Shown here: one piece after another, positions 1-7,881 of the stretch
How the letters are laid out: every line of letters begins with the position of its first letter
How positions within the stretch are numbered: position 1 is the first letter of the stretch
DNA from: an uncultured Coriobacteriaceae bacterium
Lineage (GTDB): Bacteria; Actinomycetota; Coriobacteriia; Coriobacteriales; Atopobiaceae
Length of the DNA stretch: 64,000 nt
NCBI GenBank assembly: GCA_902801175.1
Contig: CADCHF010000003.1
Coordinates: forward strand, 1-64,000
Reading direction: 5' to 3'
Notes under the pieces: generated by a model
Told to the model about the DNA's origin: nothing
Database searches by the model: none
The model's input: only the letters and a program-made list of their open reading frames with translations
Position numbers and translations under genes: made by a program

Positions 1-315
1 AGCCGGACTACGTCTGGGCGGCGGACAACTCCACCGTGACGGCCACGCGCACCTGCTCCAACGACGCCTCCCACGTCGAGACCGAGGTCGTTCGCGCTTC
101 CGTAGAAACAATCGACCCCACCTGCGAGAAGGATGGCGCAACCGTCTACTCGGCGTCCTTCGAGAACGAGGCCTTCCGAGCCCAGTCCAAGCAGGTTTCC
201 ATCCCCGCCACCGGCCACGCCTGGGGCGAGCCGGACTACGTCTGGGCGGCGGACAACTCCACCGTGACGGCCACGCGCACCTGCTCCAATGACGCCTCCC
301 ACGTCGAGACGGAGA
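1..315 (+). repeat. Near-identical coding direct repeat, 228-bp period
   Basis: Bases 1-86 recur at 229-314 with only two mismatches (equivalent to positions 62 and 84 of the first copy). Each copy encodes the same Trp-rich extracellular module of the CWB2 protein, with a period of 76 codons. The near identity at DNA level suggests recent duplication or gene conversion, and the array probably continues upstream of the window. Confidence 0.85.
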
Positions 316-1385
316 CCGTCGAGGTCGCCTACGAAGTGACCAAGCCTGCGACCACTACGGAAGCAGGGGAGGGCACTTACACTGCCACATTCTCCAATCC
401 TGCGTTCAAGACGCAGACAAAGACCGAACCGATCGAGATTATCCACAAGGCATCATGGAAGCGCCTTAAGGGCGACGGACGTTACGACACCATGGCTGCA
501 ATCGTTGGGGAGGGCTTTGATCGCAGTGATTGGGCGGTAGTAGCTACTGGCTCGAACTTCCCTGACGCCCTGTCAGCGTCAGTTCTTGCCGGTACGCTTG
601 GTTGTCCCGTTGTCATGACCGAGACCACATCGCTCTCTCCACAGGCAAAGACCCAGCTTGAGAGGCTTGGTGTCAGCCATGTGTACGTGATGGGTGGAGA
701 GTATGCAGTCTCCGATGAGGCCGTGAAACAAATCGCCGCGCTCAACGGCGGCGTCGAAGTGGAGCGTGTCGCTGGGGCTGATCGCCAAGGCACGAGCGTA
801 GAAGCAATGCTGGAAGCGAAGAAGCACGGTGCTAGCACCTCAACCATCGTGGTTGCAACTGGTATGAACTTTGCCGATGCGCTCGCCATCGGTCCATATT
901 GCTACTCCGCAAAGGTCCCCATCCTGCTTGTCGGCTCCAACAAGCTCTTGAGTGCCGAGCAGGCTGCAGCAGCGAAGGGTGCGGGTGTCAACCATATTGT
1001 GGTTGTTGGTGGAAATCTTGCCGTTGACCTCCCGGGTGTGATGGGCCAGCTTGGGCTGAATCCAAGTGACGAGTCTGCCTACGATCTGGTTGCCGGCAAA
1101 GACCGCTATGAAACTGCCGCCAAAATCGTTGAGTTTGAGGTCGCGCACGGCATGGGCTTCAAGCATGCAGCTGTCGCCACCGGAGCCAACTTCCCCGACG
1201 CCTTGTCAGGAGCGGCGCTGTGTGGTGCAAATGACTCGGTGTTGGTGCTTGCATCTGGAGCGACTTCGCCTGCGGTCGCCTACCTTGATGGTAAGGGGTC
1301 AGAGGTCGATACTGGCTACTTCCTGGGTGGCGAACTCGCTGTCTCCCCAGAGCTTGCCAAACACGTAGAAGAGAAAGCCAGCTAA
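3..1385 (+). CDS. Cell-wall-binding repeat 2 (CWB2) surface protein, 5'-truncated by window edge
   Basis: Frame 3 is open to the first base of the window, so the start lies outside; about 460 residues are visible. The first ~130 residues hold an extracellular repeat with GH-WGEPDYVW and TCSND signatures, present in nearly two copies. The rest is three CWB2 modules, each opening with an ER-GxDRYxTA-like segment (LKGDGRYDT, VAGADRQGT, VAGKDRYET) followed by ATGxNFPDAL-type motifs. CWB2 triplets anchor proteins non-covalently to secondary cell-wall polymers, so this is probably a wall-attached surface protein. Its effector region, if any, is upstream of the window. A strong hairpin follows the stop codon. 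Confidence 0.9.
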   Translation, partial: PDYVWAADNSTVTATRTCSNDASHVETEVVRASVETIDPTCEKDGATVYSASFENEAFRAQSKQVSIPATGHAWGEPDYVWAADNSTVTATRTCSNDASHVETETVEVAYEVTKPATTTEAGEGTYTATFSNPAFKTQTKTEPIEIIHKASWKRLKGDGRYDTMAAIVGEGFDRSDWAVVATGSNFPDALSASVLAGTLGCPVVMTETTSLSPQAKTQLERLGVSHVYVMGGEYAVSDEAVKQIAALNGGVEVERVAGADRQGTSVEAMLEAKKHGASTSTIVVATGMNFADALAIGPYCYSAKVPILLVGSNKLLSAEQAAAAKGAGVNHIVVVGGNLAVDLPGVMGQLGLNPSDESAYDLVAGKDRYETAAKIVEFEVAHGMGFKHAAVATGANFPDALSGAALCGANDSVLVLASGATSPAVAYLDGKGSEVDTGYFLGGELAVSPELAKHVEEKAS

Positions 1386-1408
1386 GGTCTTCATATAGCG
1401 ACGTTGGT

Positions 1409-1446
1409 GGGAGGCCGTCCTATGGGGACGGCCTCCCCATTTGTTG
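1409..1446 (+). terminator. Rho-independent terminator of the CWB2 gene
   Basis: A perfect 12-bp stem (1409-1420 with 1426-1437) encloses a 5-nt loop and is followed by a short T-rich stretch, CCATTTGTT. It lies 24 nt after the stop codon. Confidence 0.75.
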
Positions 1447-1685
1447 CAGCCCTCTTTGATGCTGAACAATTAGGGGGCAGTGAGGTCTTCGAAACATGAT
1501 TTGCTGCAGATGCGCATGCGTTGGTTCCGCCTCACCCATAGAGGGAATACAGATCGACGCATTGCAAGGGCTTGAGCCACGAAGGCCACTTCTCTTTTGC
1601 ATATAGAGAAAGGCAAGAGGAGAAAAGCAGTTGCTTTGGCGTATGCTTGTTGGGCAGGCAGAACGCACGTGGAGGGGCGGCAGAC

Positions 1686-2561
1686 ATGCAGGAAAGCGAT
1701 GCGCTCAATGACGGGTGCTTGGATGGGCAGGTGCATCATGGACATGGACATGCACACCTTGTAGGACGCGTGCGCACGCATCATGCGGGGCATCGTCATG
1801 ATGAGCCGATGGGTCCTGAGGAAGCCGTGAAGTCGCTGCTCATCCTTGGTCAAGTGGCTCTCAGTGCGGGGGATTACGAGTCTGCAGTGGAGGCCTATGG
1901 TGGTGCTTTAGAGATCGAGCCCACCAACGAGACTGCTCTCTACAACCTTGGAAGCCTGTATGCTCGAGGTCTCGACGTCGGACAAGATTATGTGGAGGCT
2001 GCACGACTGTTCCATCAAGTGGAGCTTTCCGGGAACGAGCGGGCTCGCAAGCTGTGTGGCAAGTGCCTCTTTGACTATGTTGACGGCAATCTTGATGCCA
2101 AGAAGCCGTCGGATCTGTATGCTGAAGTGGCCGTATTTGTGTCGCGAGTCTATTCAGAGGCCACAAGTCCAAAGCAGGAGGTCAACAACGCCCTCTATGC
2201 CATTGCGAGCACCTATCTCAATAGGGGTAGCTATGCCGAAGCTGCAAAGGTCCTTCGTGCTTCGGCAGAGTTTGGTGGCGATGGTTTTGCGCAGTACTAT
2301 CTGGGCAAGCTCTATAACGCAGGCGCTGGTCTTGATCGCAGCGACCTGGCAGCCCTCTATTGGCTAGACTGCGCGGTGGACAACGGTGCGGCCGATATCG
2401 CTCGCGCTGATCGAGACGCCTTGCTCGACGCCTACAGGCAAACGCTCACGGACTCTGAGTTTTGCGGGATGATGGCGTCGCTGGTTGCTTGGTGCGAAGC
2501 TGGATCGCCCGATGTTCCAACAAGCCCAGATAAGGCAGAGCGCTGGCGCGACCTCTTGTAG
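1686..2561 (+). CDS. TPR/Sel1-like repeat protein with His-rich N-terminus
   Basis: The 291-residue reading uses the ATG at 1686, which has GGAGGGG eight bases upstream; an in-frame ATG at 1572 lacks such a site. Residues 17-38 contain nine histidines in clusters (HHGHGHAH, HHAGHRH), a plausible metal-binding tract. The remainder is helical solenoid: a TPR-like unit around residues 60-95 (AGDYESAVEAYGGALEIEP, then ALYNLGSLYARG), and Sel1-like units around 185-240 (AQYYLGKLYNAGAGLDRS). No signal peptide or membrane segment is seen, so it is probably cytosolic. TPR/Sel1 repeats are protein-interaction scaffolds; the partner is unknown. The gene stands alone between two intergenic gaps. Confidence 0.75.
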   Translation: MQESDALNDGCLDGQVHHGHGHAHLVGRVRTHHAGHRHDEPMGPEEAVKSLLILGQVALSAGDYESAVEAYGGALEIEPTNETALYNLGSLYARGLDVGQDYVEAARLFHQVELSGNERARKLCGKCLFDYVDGNLDAKKPSDLYAEVAVFVSRVYSEATSPKQEVNNALYAIASTYLNRGSYAEAAKVLRASAEFGGDGFAQYYLGKLYNAGAGLDRSDLAALYWLDCAVDNGAADIARADRDALLDAYRQTLTDSEFCGMMASLVAWCEAGSPDVPTSPDKAERWRDLL

Positions 2562-2674
2562 CGATCAGTTTTTACACATGCGAGGCTCGCTGCAGCCAGA
2601 ATGGACTGGACGTTAATGATGCGCGAATGGTCTCTCCCGGCTGTGCTGTGCAAATGGCTTACATGTGTGTTTGG

Positions 2675-2711
2675 GGTACGATCTGGCGACTGTTGTCAGA
2701 CAAATCGTACC
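2675..2711. other. Intergenic near-palindrome upstream of the GNAT gene
   Basis: Outer arms GGTACGAT (2675-2682) and ATCGTACC (2704-2711) are perfectly complementary, and the interior 2683-2699 is itself nearly palindromic (CTG-C-AC around GT-G-CAG). There is no T-run, so it could be an operator or a structured leader. No other feature is seen between 2562 and 2853. Confidence 0.5.
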
Positions 2712-2853
2712 GAGCGTCAAGCTGGGACCATGTGCCAACTCTGCCAATTGATGTGTATGCCTGTCGTGCCACGTTAAAGGCGCTTGCGCGGGGCTGCGTG
2801 TCGGCGCATGCGACTGAATGCAATAATGCTTTGTATGTGAGGTGGTGGTTGCC

Positions 2854-3411
2854 ATGGAAACAGAGCGCACGATCATTCGACCGTGGGAGGATGCCGATGC
2901 GGCAGACCTCTATGAGTACGCAAAGGACCCCGATGTGGGTCCCGCAGCTGGCTGGCCGGCTCACACGAGCGTGGAGGGGAGTCTCGAGACCATTCATGGC
3001 GTTCTGGGCAGGCCCGAGACCTTTGCCATCTGCCTTAAGGAGACCGGCAGGCCCATTGGCTCAGTGGGGCTGCACCTTGCCGGGGCTACCGACATGACCG
3101 ATCGGGACGACGAGTGCGAGCTGGGCTACTGGCTTGGCAAGCCCTACTGGGGACGCGGCATCATGCCCGAGGTCGTGCGCGAGATTCTTCGTCATGCCTT
3201 TGAGGACCTGGGCATGAGGTGCGTGTGGGTTGGCTACTACGACGGAAACGAGAAGTCTCACCGGGTGCAGCAAAAGTGCGGCTTTAGGTATCAGTGGACC
3301 ACCGACGAGGTGGACGTCCCCCTTATGCACGAAACGCGCAAGGGCCATGTGAGCAGGCTTACGAAAGAGGAATGGGTCAGCGACCTAGAGGCAAGCGCTG
3401 CCAAAGAGTAG
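2854..3411 (+). CDS. GNAT-family N-acetyltransferase, RimJ/RimL type
   Basis: The 185-residue protein begins at ATG 2854, eight bases after GAGGTGG. It opens with ERTIIRPWEDADAADLYEY, the typical RimJ/RimL-type start. It then shows IGSVGLHL, ECELGYWLGKPYWGRGIMPE (the acetyl-CoA pyrophosphate-binding region with its GRG turn) and GMRCVWVGYYDGNEKSHRVQ. The family transfers acetyl groups from acetyl-CoA to amines, including N-terminal residues of ribosomal proteins and small molecules; the substrate here cannot be read from sequence. It appears monocistronic. Confidence 0.9.
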   Translation: METERTIIRPWEDADAADLYEYAKDPDVGPAAGWPAHTSVEGSLETIHGVLGRPETFAICLKETGRPIGSVGLHLAGATDMTDRDDECELGYWLGKPYWGRGIMPEVVREILRHAFEDLGMRCVWVGYYDGNEKSHRVQQKCGFRYQWTTDEVDVPLMHETRKGHVSRLTKEEWVSDLEASAAKE

Positions 3412-3414
3412 CCG

Positions 3415-3477
3415 CCCTCTTGCAAGATTCTTCGTTCTTGTACCGCGTGCGCCCGCGATAACGCACAAGAACGAAGA
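3415..3477. repeat. Dispersed palindromic element, copy 1 (TTCGTTSTTG family)
   Basis: The gap after the acetyltransferase gene holds a 12-bp inverted repeat (3430-3441 and 3465-3476) built on CTTCGTTCTTGT. The left flank plus arm matches the left arm of the larger palindrome at 12978 almost base for base (CCTCTTGCAA then ATTCTTCGTTCTTG), so the two are members of one dispersed repeat family. Confidence 0.6.
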
Positions 3478-3594
3478 GATCTGCGGGGAACTGACTGCTC
3501 GCACGGTTGCGAATGCCTGGTTTAATTGGTGCCAGGCACATTGTGACGAGGTTCAGCAGTGTGGACTTCTCGATATATGTGGGAGATGGTAGGC

Positions 3595-4356
3595 ATGCAG
3601 CACGAGTCGTATCAAGACATCAACGCTCGCGTCATTGGCAGCTGGGTTGCCGAAGGTTGGGAGTGGGGCTCTCCCGTGAGCCACGAAGAGTATCTGCGTG
3701 CATGCGAGGGCGACTGGGAGATAGTGCTTACGCCCACGGTGCCCGTGCCCAAGAGCTGGTGGCCTACGCTTGCTGGTGCAGAGGTGCTTGGCCTTGCGAG
3801 CGGGGGAGGGCAGCAGATGCCAATTCTCACTGCAGCCGGCGCCTACTGCACGGTGCTCGACTACACGCCCGAACAGCTCGAGAGCGAGCGAATGGTTGCG
3901 GAGCGCGAGGGCTACGACATTAGCATTGTGCGTGCCGACATGACCGAGCCGCTGCCCTTTGCGGACGCCTCGTTTGATGTGGTGGTCAATCCTGTGAGCC
4001 TGTGCTACGTGCGCGAGGTCGAGCCAATACTTTTGGAGACGGCTCGGGTCATGCGTCCTGGGGCAGCCCTGCTTGCTGGGTACGACATTGGGTTCAACTA
4101 TGTCGTGGACGATGCCGAGGAGCGGATCGTGCGCGGCCTGCCCTACAACCCCCTTGAGAACCCAAAGCTGCTTGAGGCCGACGATGTGAATGAGGTTGGG
4201 ATGCAGTTCTCGCACACCATAGGCGAGCTGCTCGCGGCCATTTTGCATGCGGGTCTCGTGATCGACGACGTGTATGACGACGTCAACGGTGAGGGGCGCA
4301 TGAGCGAGCTGGGTATCCCCACAATGCTCGCGGTGAGGGCACACAAGCCTAAGTAG
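3595..4356 (+). CDS. Class I SAM-dependent methyltransferase
   Basis: The 253-residue reading uses the ATG at 3595, with GGGAGA upstream. The Rossmann motifs are in order: motif I VLGLASGGGQQMPIL near residue 65, an acidic residue ending beta-2 in TVLDYTPEQ, motif IV-like VRADMTEPLPFADASFDVVV, then a post-motif LLETARVMRPGAALLAGYD. This layout matches the methyltransferase-11/25 type. The substrate is unknown. The N-terminal 55 residues (HESYQDINARVIGSWVAEG) are common in uncharacterised class I methyltransferases of Gram-positive bacteria. The final codons overlap a terminator hairpin. Confidence 0.85.
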   Translation: MQHESYQDINARVIGSWVAEGWEWGSPVSHEEYLRACEGDWEIVLTPTVPVPKSWWPTLAGAEVLGLASGGGQQMPILTAAGAYCTVLDYTPEQLESERMVAEREGYDISIVRADMTEPLPFADASFDVVVNPVSLCYVREVEPILLETARVMRPGAALLAGYDIGFNYVVDDAEERIVRGLPYNPLENPKLLEADDVNEVGMQFSHTIGELLAAILHAGLVIDDVYDDVNGEGRMSELGIPTMLAVRAHKPK

Positions 4357-4380
4357 GCTTGTGTCGTTCAACTTTTTGCA
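4341..4380 (+). terminator. Terminator overlapping the methyltransferase stop codon
   Basis: ACACAAGCCTA (4341-4351) pairs perfectly with TAGGCTTGTGT (4354-4364) around a 2-nt spacer (the real loop must open a few pairs). A T-rich CGTTCAACTTTTT follows. The stop TAG lies inside the stem. Confidence 0.7.
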
Positions 4381-4640
4381 GGCCAAGGGGTCCTAAAGGT
4401 GCAACTTGTAGGATGGGCGTCCGCAATGGGTGAGGTCCTATGGATAAAAGAGGTCCTACGGGATTTGCCTGAAGCGTTAGGCGCTCGTGGGTGATGTGTG
4501 CTTTTTTGCAAACAGGAGTTATGAAGCCGCACGTTCCAGCAGTTGAATGCCAGTGTTCGCCGATGCGTGAGCCGCTCATAGAAAAGCGGCTGCTATTCTA
4601 TTGAAGTGTACGTTTGCCTTAAGTTACAGAGGGGGTTTGT

Positions 4641-5176
<536 letters not shown>

Positions 5177-5180
<4 letters not shown>

Positions 5181-6580
5181 AGACCGGCGGCCTTGGCGAT
5201 GTCATGTACGCCCTGCCCAAGGCGCTCGTCAAGCTCAACTGCGACGTCAAGGTCATACTGCCCAACTACGGCGTGATCAAGCCGCAGTACAAGGAGCAGA
5301 TGGTCTACAAGGGCTCCTTCTACATGGACCTCACCTCCGACGGCAAGCAGTACTACGTGGGCATCATGGAGTACGAGAACGACGGTGTCGTGTACGACTT
5401 CATCGACAACGAGGAGTTCTTCACGCGCGGCAACCCCTACACCAATCTTGTTGACGACATCCCGGTCTTCTCGTTCTTTGGCAAGGCGGCGCTTGCGGCG
5501 CTCAACTATCTCGACTGGACGCCCGACATCATCCACTGCCACGACTGGCAGGCAGGTCTCGTGCCCATCTACCTGCGCACCATGTTTGCCAGTACGCCGC
5601 TCGCTCGCGCCAAGGTCGTCACGACGATCCACAACCTGCGCTTCCAGGGTCAGTACAACATCCAGACCATCAAGTACTGGTCCAACCTGCCCGATGAGGC
5701 CTTCAACATGGGCGCGCTGCAGGAGAGGTGGACCGAGGCCAACATGCTCAAGGGCGGCCTTGCCTACTCCGACGCCATCACCACGGTGAGCAACACCTAT
5801 GCCGGCGAGATCCAGACCGCCGAATACGGAGAGGGCCTTGAGGACCACCTGCGCTTCCATTCCTACAAGCTGCGCGGTATCGTCAACGGCATCGACGTGG
5901 ACATCTGGAACCCGGCTACCGATAAGCTGCTCGAGGCTCCTTATGGCGTGGAGAACGCCATCGAGGCTAAGAAGGCCAACAAGCTCGCCCTGCAGAAGTC
6001 GCTTGGTCTCGAGCAGGACGAGGGCAAGTTCGTCATCGGCCTCATCAGCCGCCTCACCAACCAGAAGGGCCTCGACCTCGTGAGCGCCGTGGTTCCGGGC
6101 ATGGTCGACGGCAACACGCAGGTCGTGATTCTGGGCACTGGCGATCCCGAGTTTGAGGACTCCTTCCGCTACTACGAGAACCAGTACAAGGGCACCGTTT
6201 GCGCCTACATCGCCTACGACGAGGCCCTCAGCCACCAGATCTATGCTGCCAGCGACGTGCTACTGGTTCCGTCGAAGTTTGAGCCCTGCGGTCTCACGCA
6301 GCTCATCGCCATGCGCTATGGTACCGCGCCCATCGTGCGCGAGACCGGCGGCCTCAAGGACACCGTCGAGCCGTACAACATGTTTGAGAACACTGGCAAC
6401 GGCTTCACCTTCGACCGCTACGACGCCGGCCTGCTCTATGATGCCATCAACCGCGCCAAGACCCTCTACTTCGAGGATCGTGAGGACTGGGACAAGATGG
6501 TCATCCGCGACATGGAGAAGGACGTCTCCTGGGCCAAGTCCGCAGAGCAGTATCGCGAGCTCTACCTGCAGCTGACCTAA
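5177..6580 (+). CDS. glgA: Glycogen (starch) synthase, GT5 family, catalytic domain
   Basis: GT5 glycogen synthase transfers glucose from ADP-glucose to alpha-1,4-glucan ends. Motifs: KTGGLGDV at the N-terminal nucleotide-sugar loop, [25 protein letters not shown], and the catalytic [19 protein letters not shown] followed by [17 protein letters not shown] 5177 is only the first start-like codon in this frame and falls immediately before KTGG. Homologous sequence ([15 protein letters not shown]) already begins near 5135 in the same frame and runs on from the Pro-Glu tract. The real N-terminus must therefore lie upstream, requiring a -1 (or +2) frame change near 4921. With the extension the protein would be about 645 residues against ~480 for typical GlgA. 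No other glycogen gene is in the window. Confidence 0.85.
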
Positions 6581-6629
6581 GAAAGGGACAGGCGAGACCT
6601 GCTTAGCCTGTACCAATTTGTAGCTCAAG

Positions 6630-6672
6630 AAGGGGCTGGTGCGAAATCAACCGCACCAGCCCCTTTCGTGTA
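6630..6672 (+). terminator. Terminator after glgA
   Basis: A perfect 14-bp stem AAGGGGCTGGTGCG (6630-6643) with its complement (6652-6665), an 8-nt loop and TTTCGTGT after it. Confidence 0.85.
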
Positions 6673-6684
6673 TCAAGGAAGCGG

Positions 6685-6828
6685 ACCAACGTGTGTCATG
6701 GGGACGTATAATTCGACACACTCGGAAGGGTGTCTGTATCTGGAAACGCAGCGCGTCCGAAGGCGCCGTCTTGTTGCCAGCTGACTGAGTGTGTCTAATT
6801 ATACGTCTCCGGTGACACACCCCCAGGT
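6685..6828. repeat. Long imperfect intergenic palindrome (GTGTGTC...GACACAC)
   Basis: The left arm 6691-6725 pairs with the right arm 6785-6820. The rule is GTGTGTCA, a short variable patch, GACGTATAATT, one variable base, GACACACTC; there is one bulged base and few mismatches. Outer GGACC (6683-6687) and GGTCC (6825-6829) extend it. The 59-bp centre is not conserved between strands. It sits between glgA and the convergent SRAP gene and looks like a REP/BIME-type or miniature mobile element rather than a terminator, since glgA already has one. Confidence 0.6.
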
Positions 6829-6851
6829 CCAGCAGCGGCTCGACTGTCCCT

Positions 6852-7454
6852 CTACACCTCAGGCTCGGCTTGCAGGTTGATGGCCGAGCGGTCTGCGAGG
6901 CTCGCGTAGTTGGGTCCCAGCCAGATTCCAGATTCGCCAGGGCCAAGCACCAGAGGCATCCTGCTGTGAGTGGGGGCCACGCTGGCATTTGGCGTGGTCG
7001 TAACGACCGAAACTCGGTCATTTTGCCAAACGCCGGCAAGAAGAAACACCTGGTGAGCTGGGTCAGTAAAGCGCACTTGCGCGCCGCGACTCGACGGGTT
7101 TCTCGTCCACGACTCATAAAAGCTTCGAACGGGTACAAGGCACCGGCCACGCAGCAGAGGCTCTGCCCAAAGCCCTCTGCCGGAGCGAGCCTGAGATAGA
7201 GCTGTCTCGATGCGCGTGTTAAAGACGAGCTTCTCCTTGCCGCCCACGGTTGCCATGAAGCCCCAAGTGAGCTCAACTGCATCGAGCTCGCCATTCTCAT
7301 CAACCATAAACAGGGGCAGCTGCTTCCCCGGATATGCGTCGGGCACCACAAGCTCGGGATCGCGCTTGGGAACGCGCGGGTGTCCAGTCTCGTGAAGCTC
7401 GTCAAGAGCGCCACGTAGCTCGGCTATAAGCAGGGGAGAGATTCGATGGCACAT
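6852..7454 (-). CDS. SRAP (SOS response-associated peptidase) family, YedK/HMCES-like
   Basis: The start is set by the catalytic cysteine: SRAP proteins need Cys2 exposed after Met removal, and ATG at 7454 gives MCHRISP with a strong GGAGGAG upstream; an in-frame ATG at 7487 would bury it. The 200-residue protein has the other family residues: FNTRIET (Asn), FYESW (Glu) and THSRMPLVL (His). SRAP enzymes form a thiazolidine crosslink with abasic sites in single-stranded DNA and protect forks. Despite the family name, no GAACNNNNGTTC LexA-type box is seen upstream. Confidence 0.9.
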   Translation of the reverse strand: MCHRISPLLIAELRGALDELHETGHPRVPKRDPELVVPDAYPGKQLPLFMVDENGELDAVELTWGFMATVGGKEKLVFNTRIETALSQARSGRGLWAEPLLRGRCLVPVRSFYESWTRNPSSRGAQVRFTDPAHQVFLLAGVWQNDRVSVVTTTPNASVAPTHSRMPLVLGPGESGIWLGPNYASLADRSAINLQAEPEV

Positions 7455-7881
7455 GACATGTCTCCTCCAAAACGGTGCTGTCCTCATTCGTTTCTATCAT
7501 GACGCAGAACGTGCGGTTTTCGTCTGACTGTACGCACGGCCGACGAAAACTGGGGCAAAAACGCACTGCTTTTAGCATTTCCTGCATACGGTCACTGCAG
7601 AATCGCACAATCTGCGTCATGCCTAAAGCCATAGGGCTCCGGCCGGCTCTCTCATCGCCTGACGTGGCCTGCGGCGCGCGTCAAAGCAAAGCCCCCCTTC
7701 GTTTGAGCCACATGGCCTCCAACCGCAAAGCAAGTTCTCATAAATTGATGACTCAACCAACAAATGGCACCGCGTTTGTCTGTTTGTCTGGTGCGCTTCT
7801 GGGCTGTGCCCTGCGAGTCTTGTAGGCTAATAGGTAGGAGAGGCGAGCTTTTGCTCGCAACAACTGGAAGCGAGCAGCCAT
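7455..7881. other. Divergent intergenic region between SRAP gene and dxs
   Basis: About 427 bases without a convincing gene. It contains a nested palindrome (listed separately). The rest should hold the divergent promoters of the SRAP gene and dxs, but I could not fix -35/-10 pairs with confidence. Confidence 0.4.
7499..7620. repeat. Nested intergenic palindrome, 122 bp
   Basis: Outer arms 7499-7515 and 7604-7620 pair over 17 bp with two mismatches (ATGACGCAGA then GTGCG). Inside the left half a perfect 9-bp hairpin GTTTTCGTC (7516-7524)/GACGAAAAC (7542-7550) is nested. It sits just upstream of the SRAP start. Its architecture resembles the palindrome at 12978-13138, although the sequences differ. 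Confidence 0.5.

Noticed and set aside
4389-4458. Three copies of GGTCCTA upstream of the glgA N-terminal ORF
   Set aside because: Seven-base repeats at irregular spacing (45 and 18 bases) are weak evidence for operators; chance cannot be excluded.
6852-7500. SOS control of the SRAP gene expected from its name
   Set aside because: No GAACN4GTTC box upstream of the start; only the nested palindrome is present.
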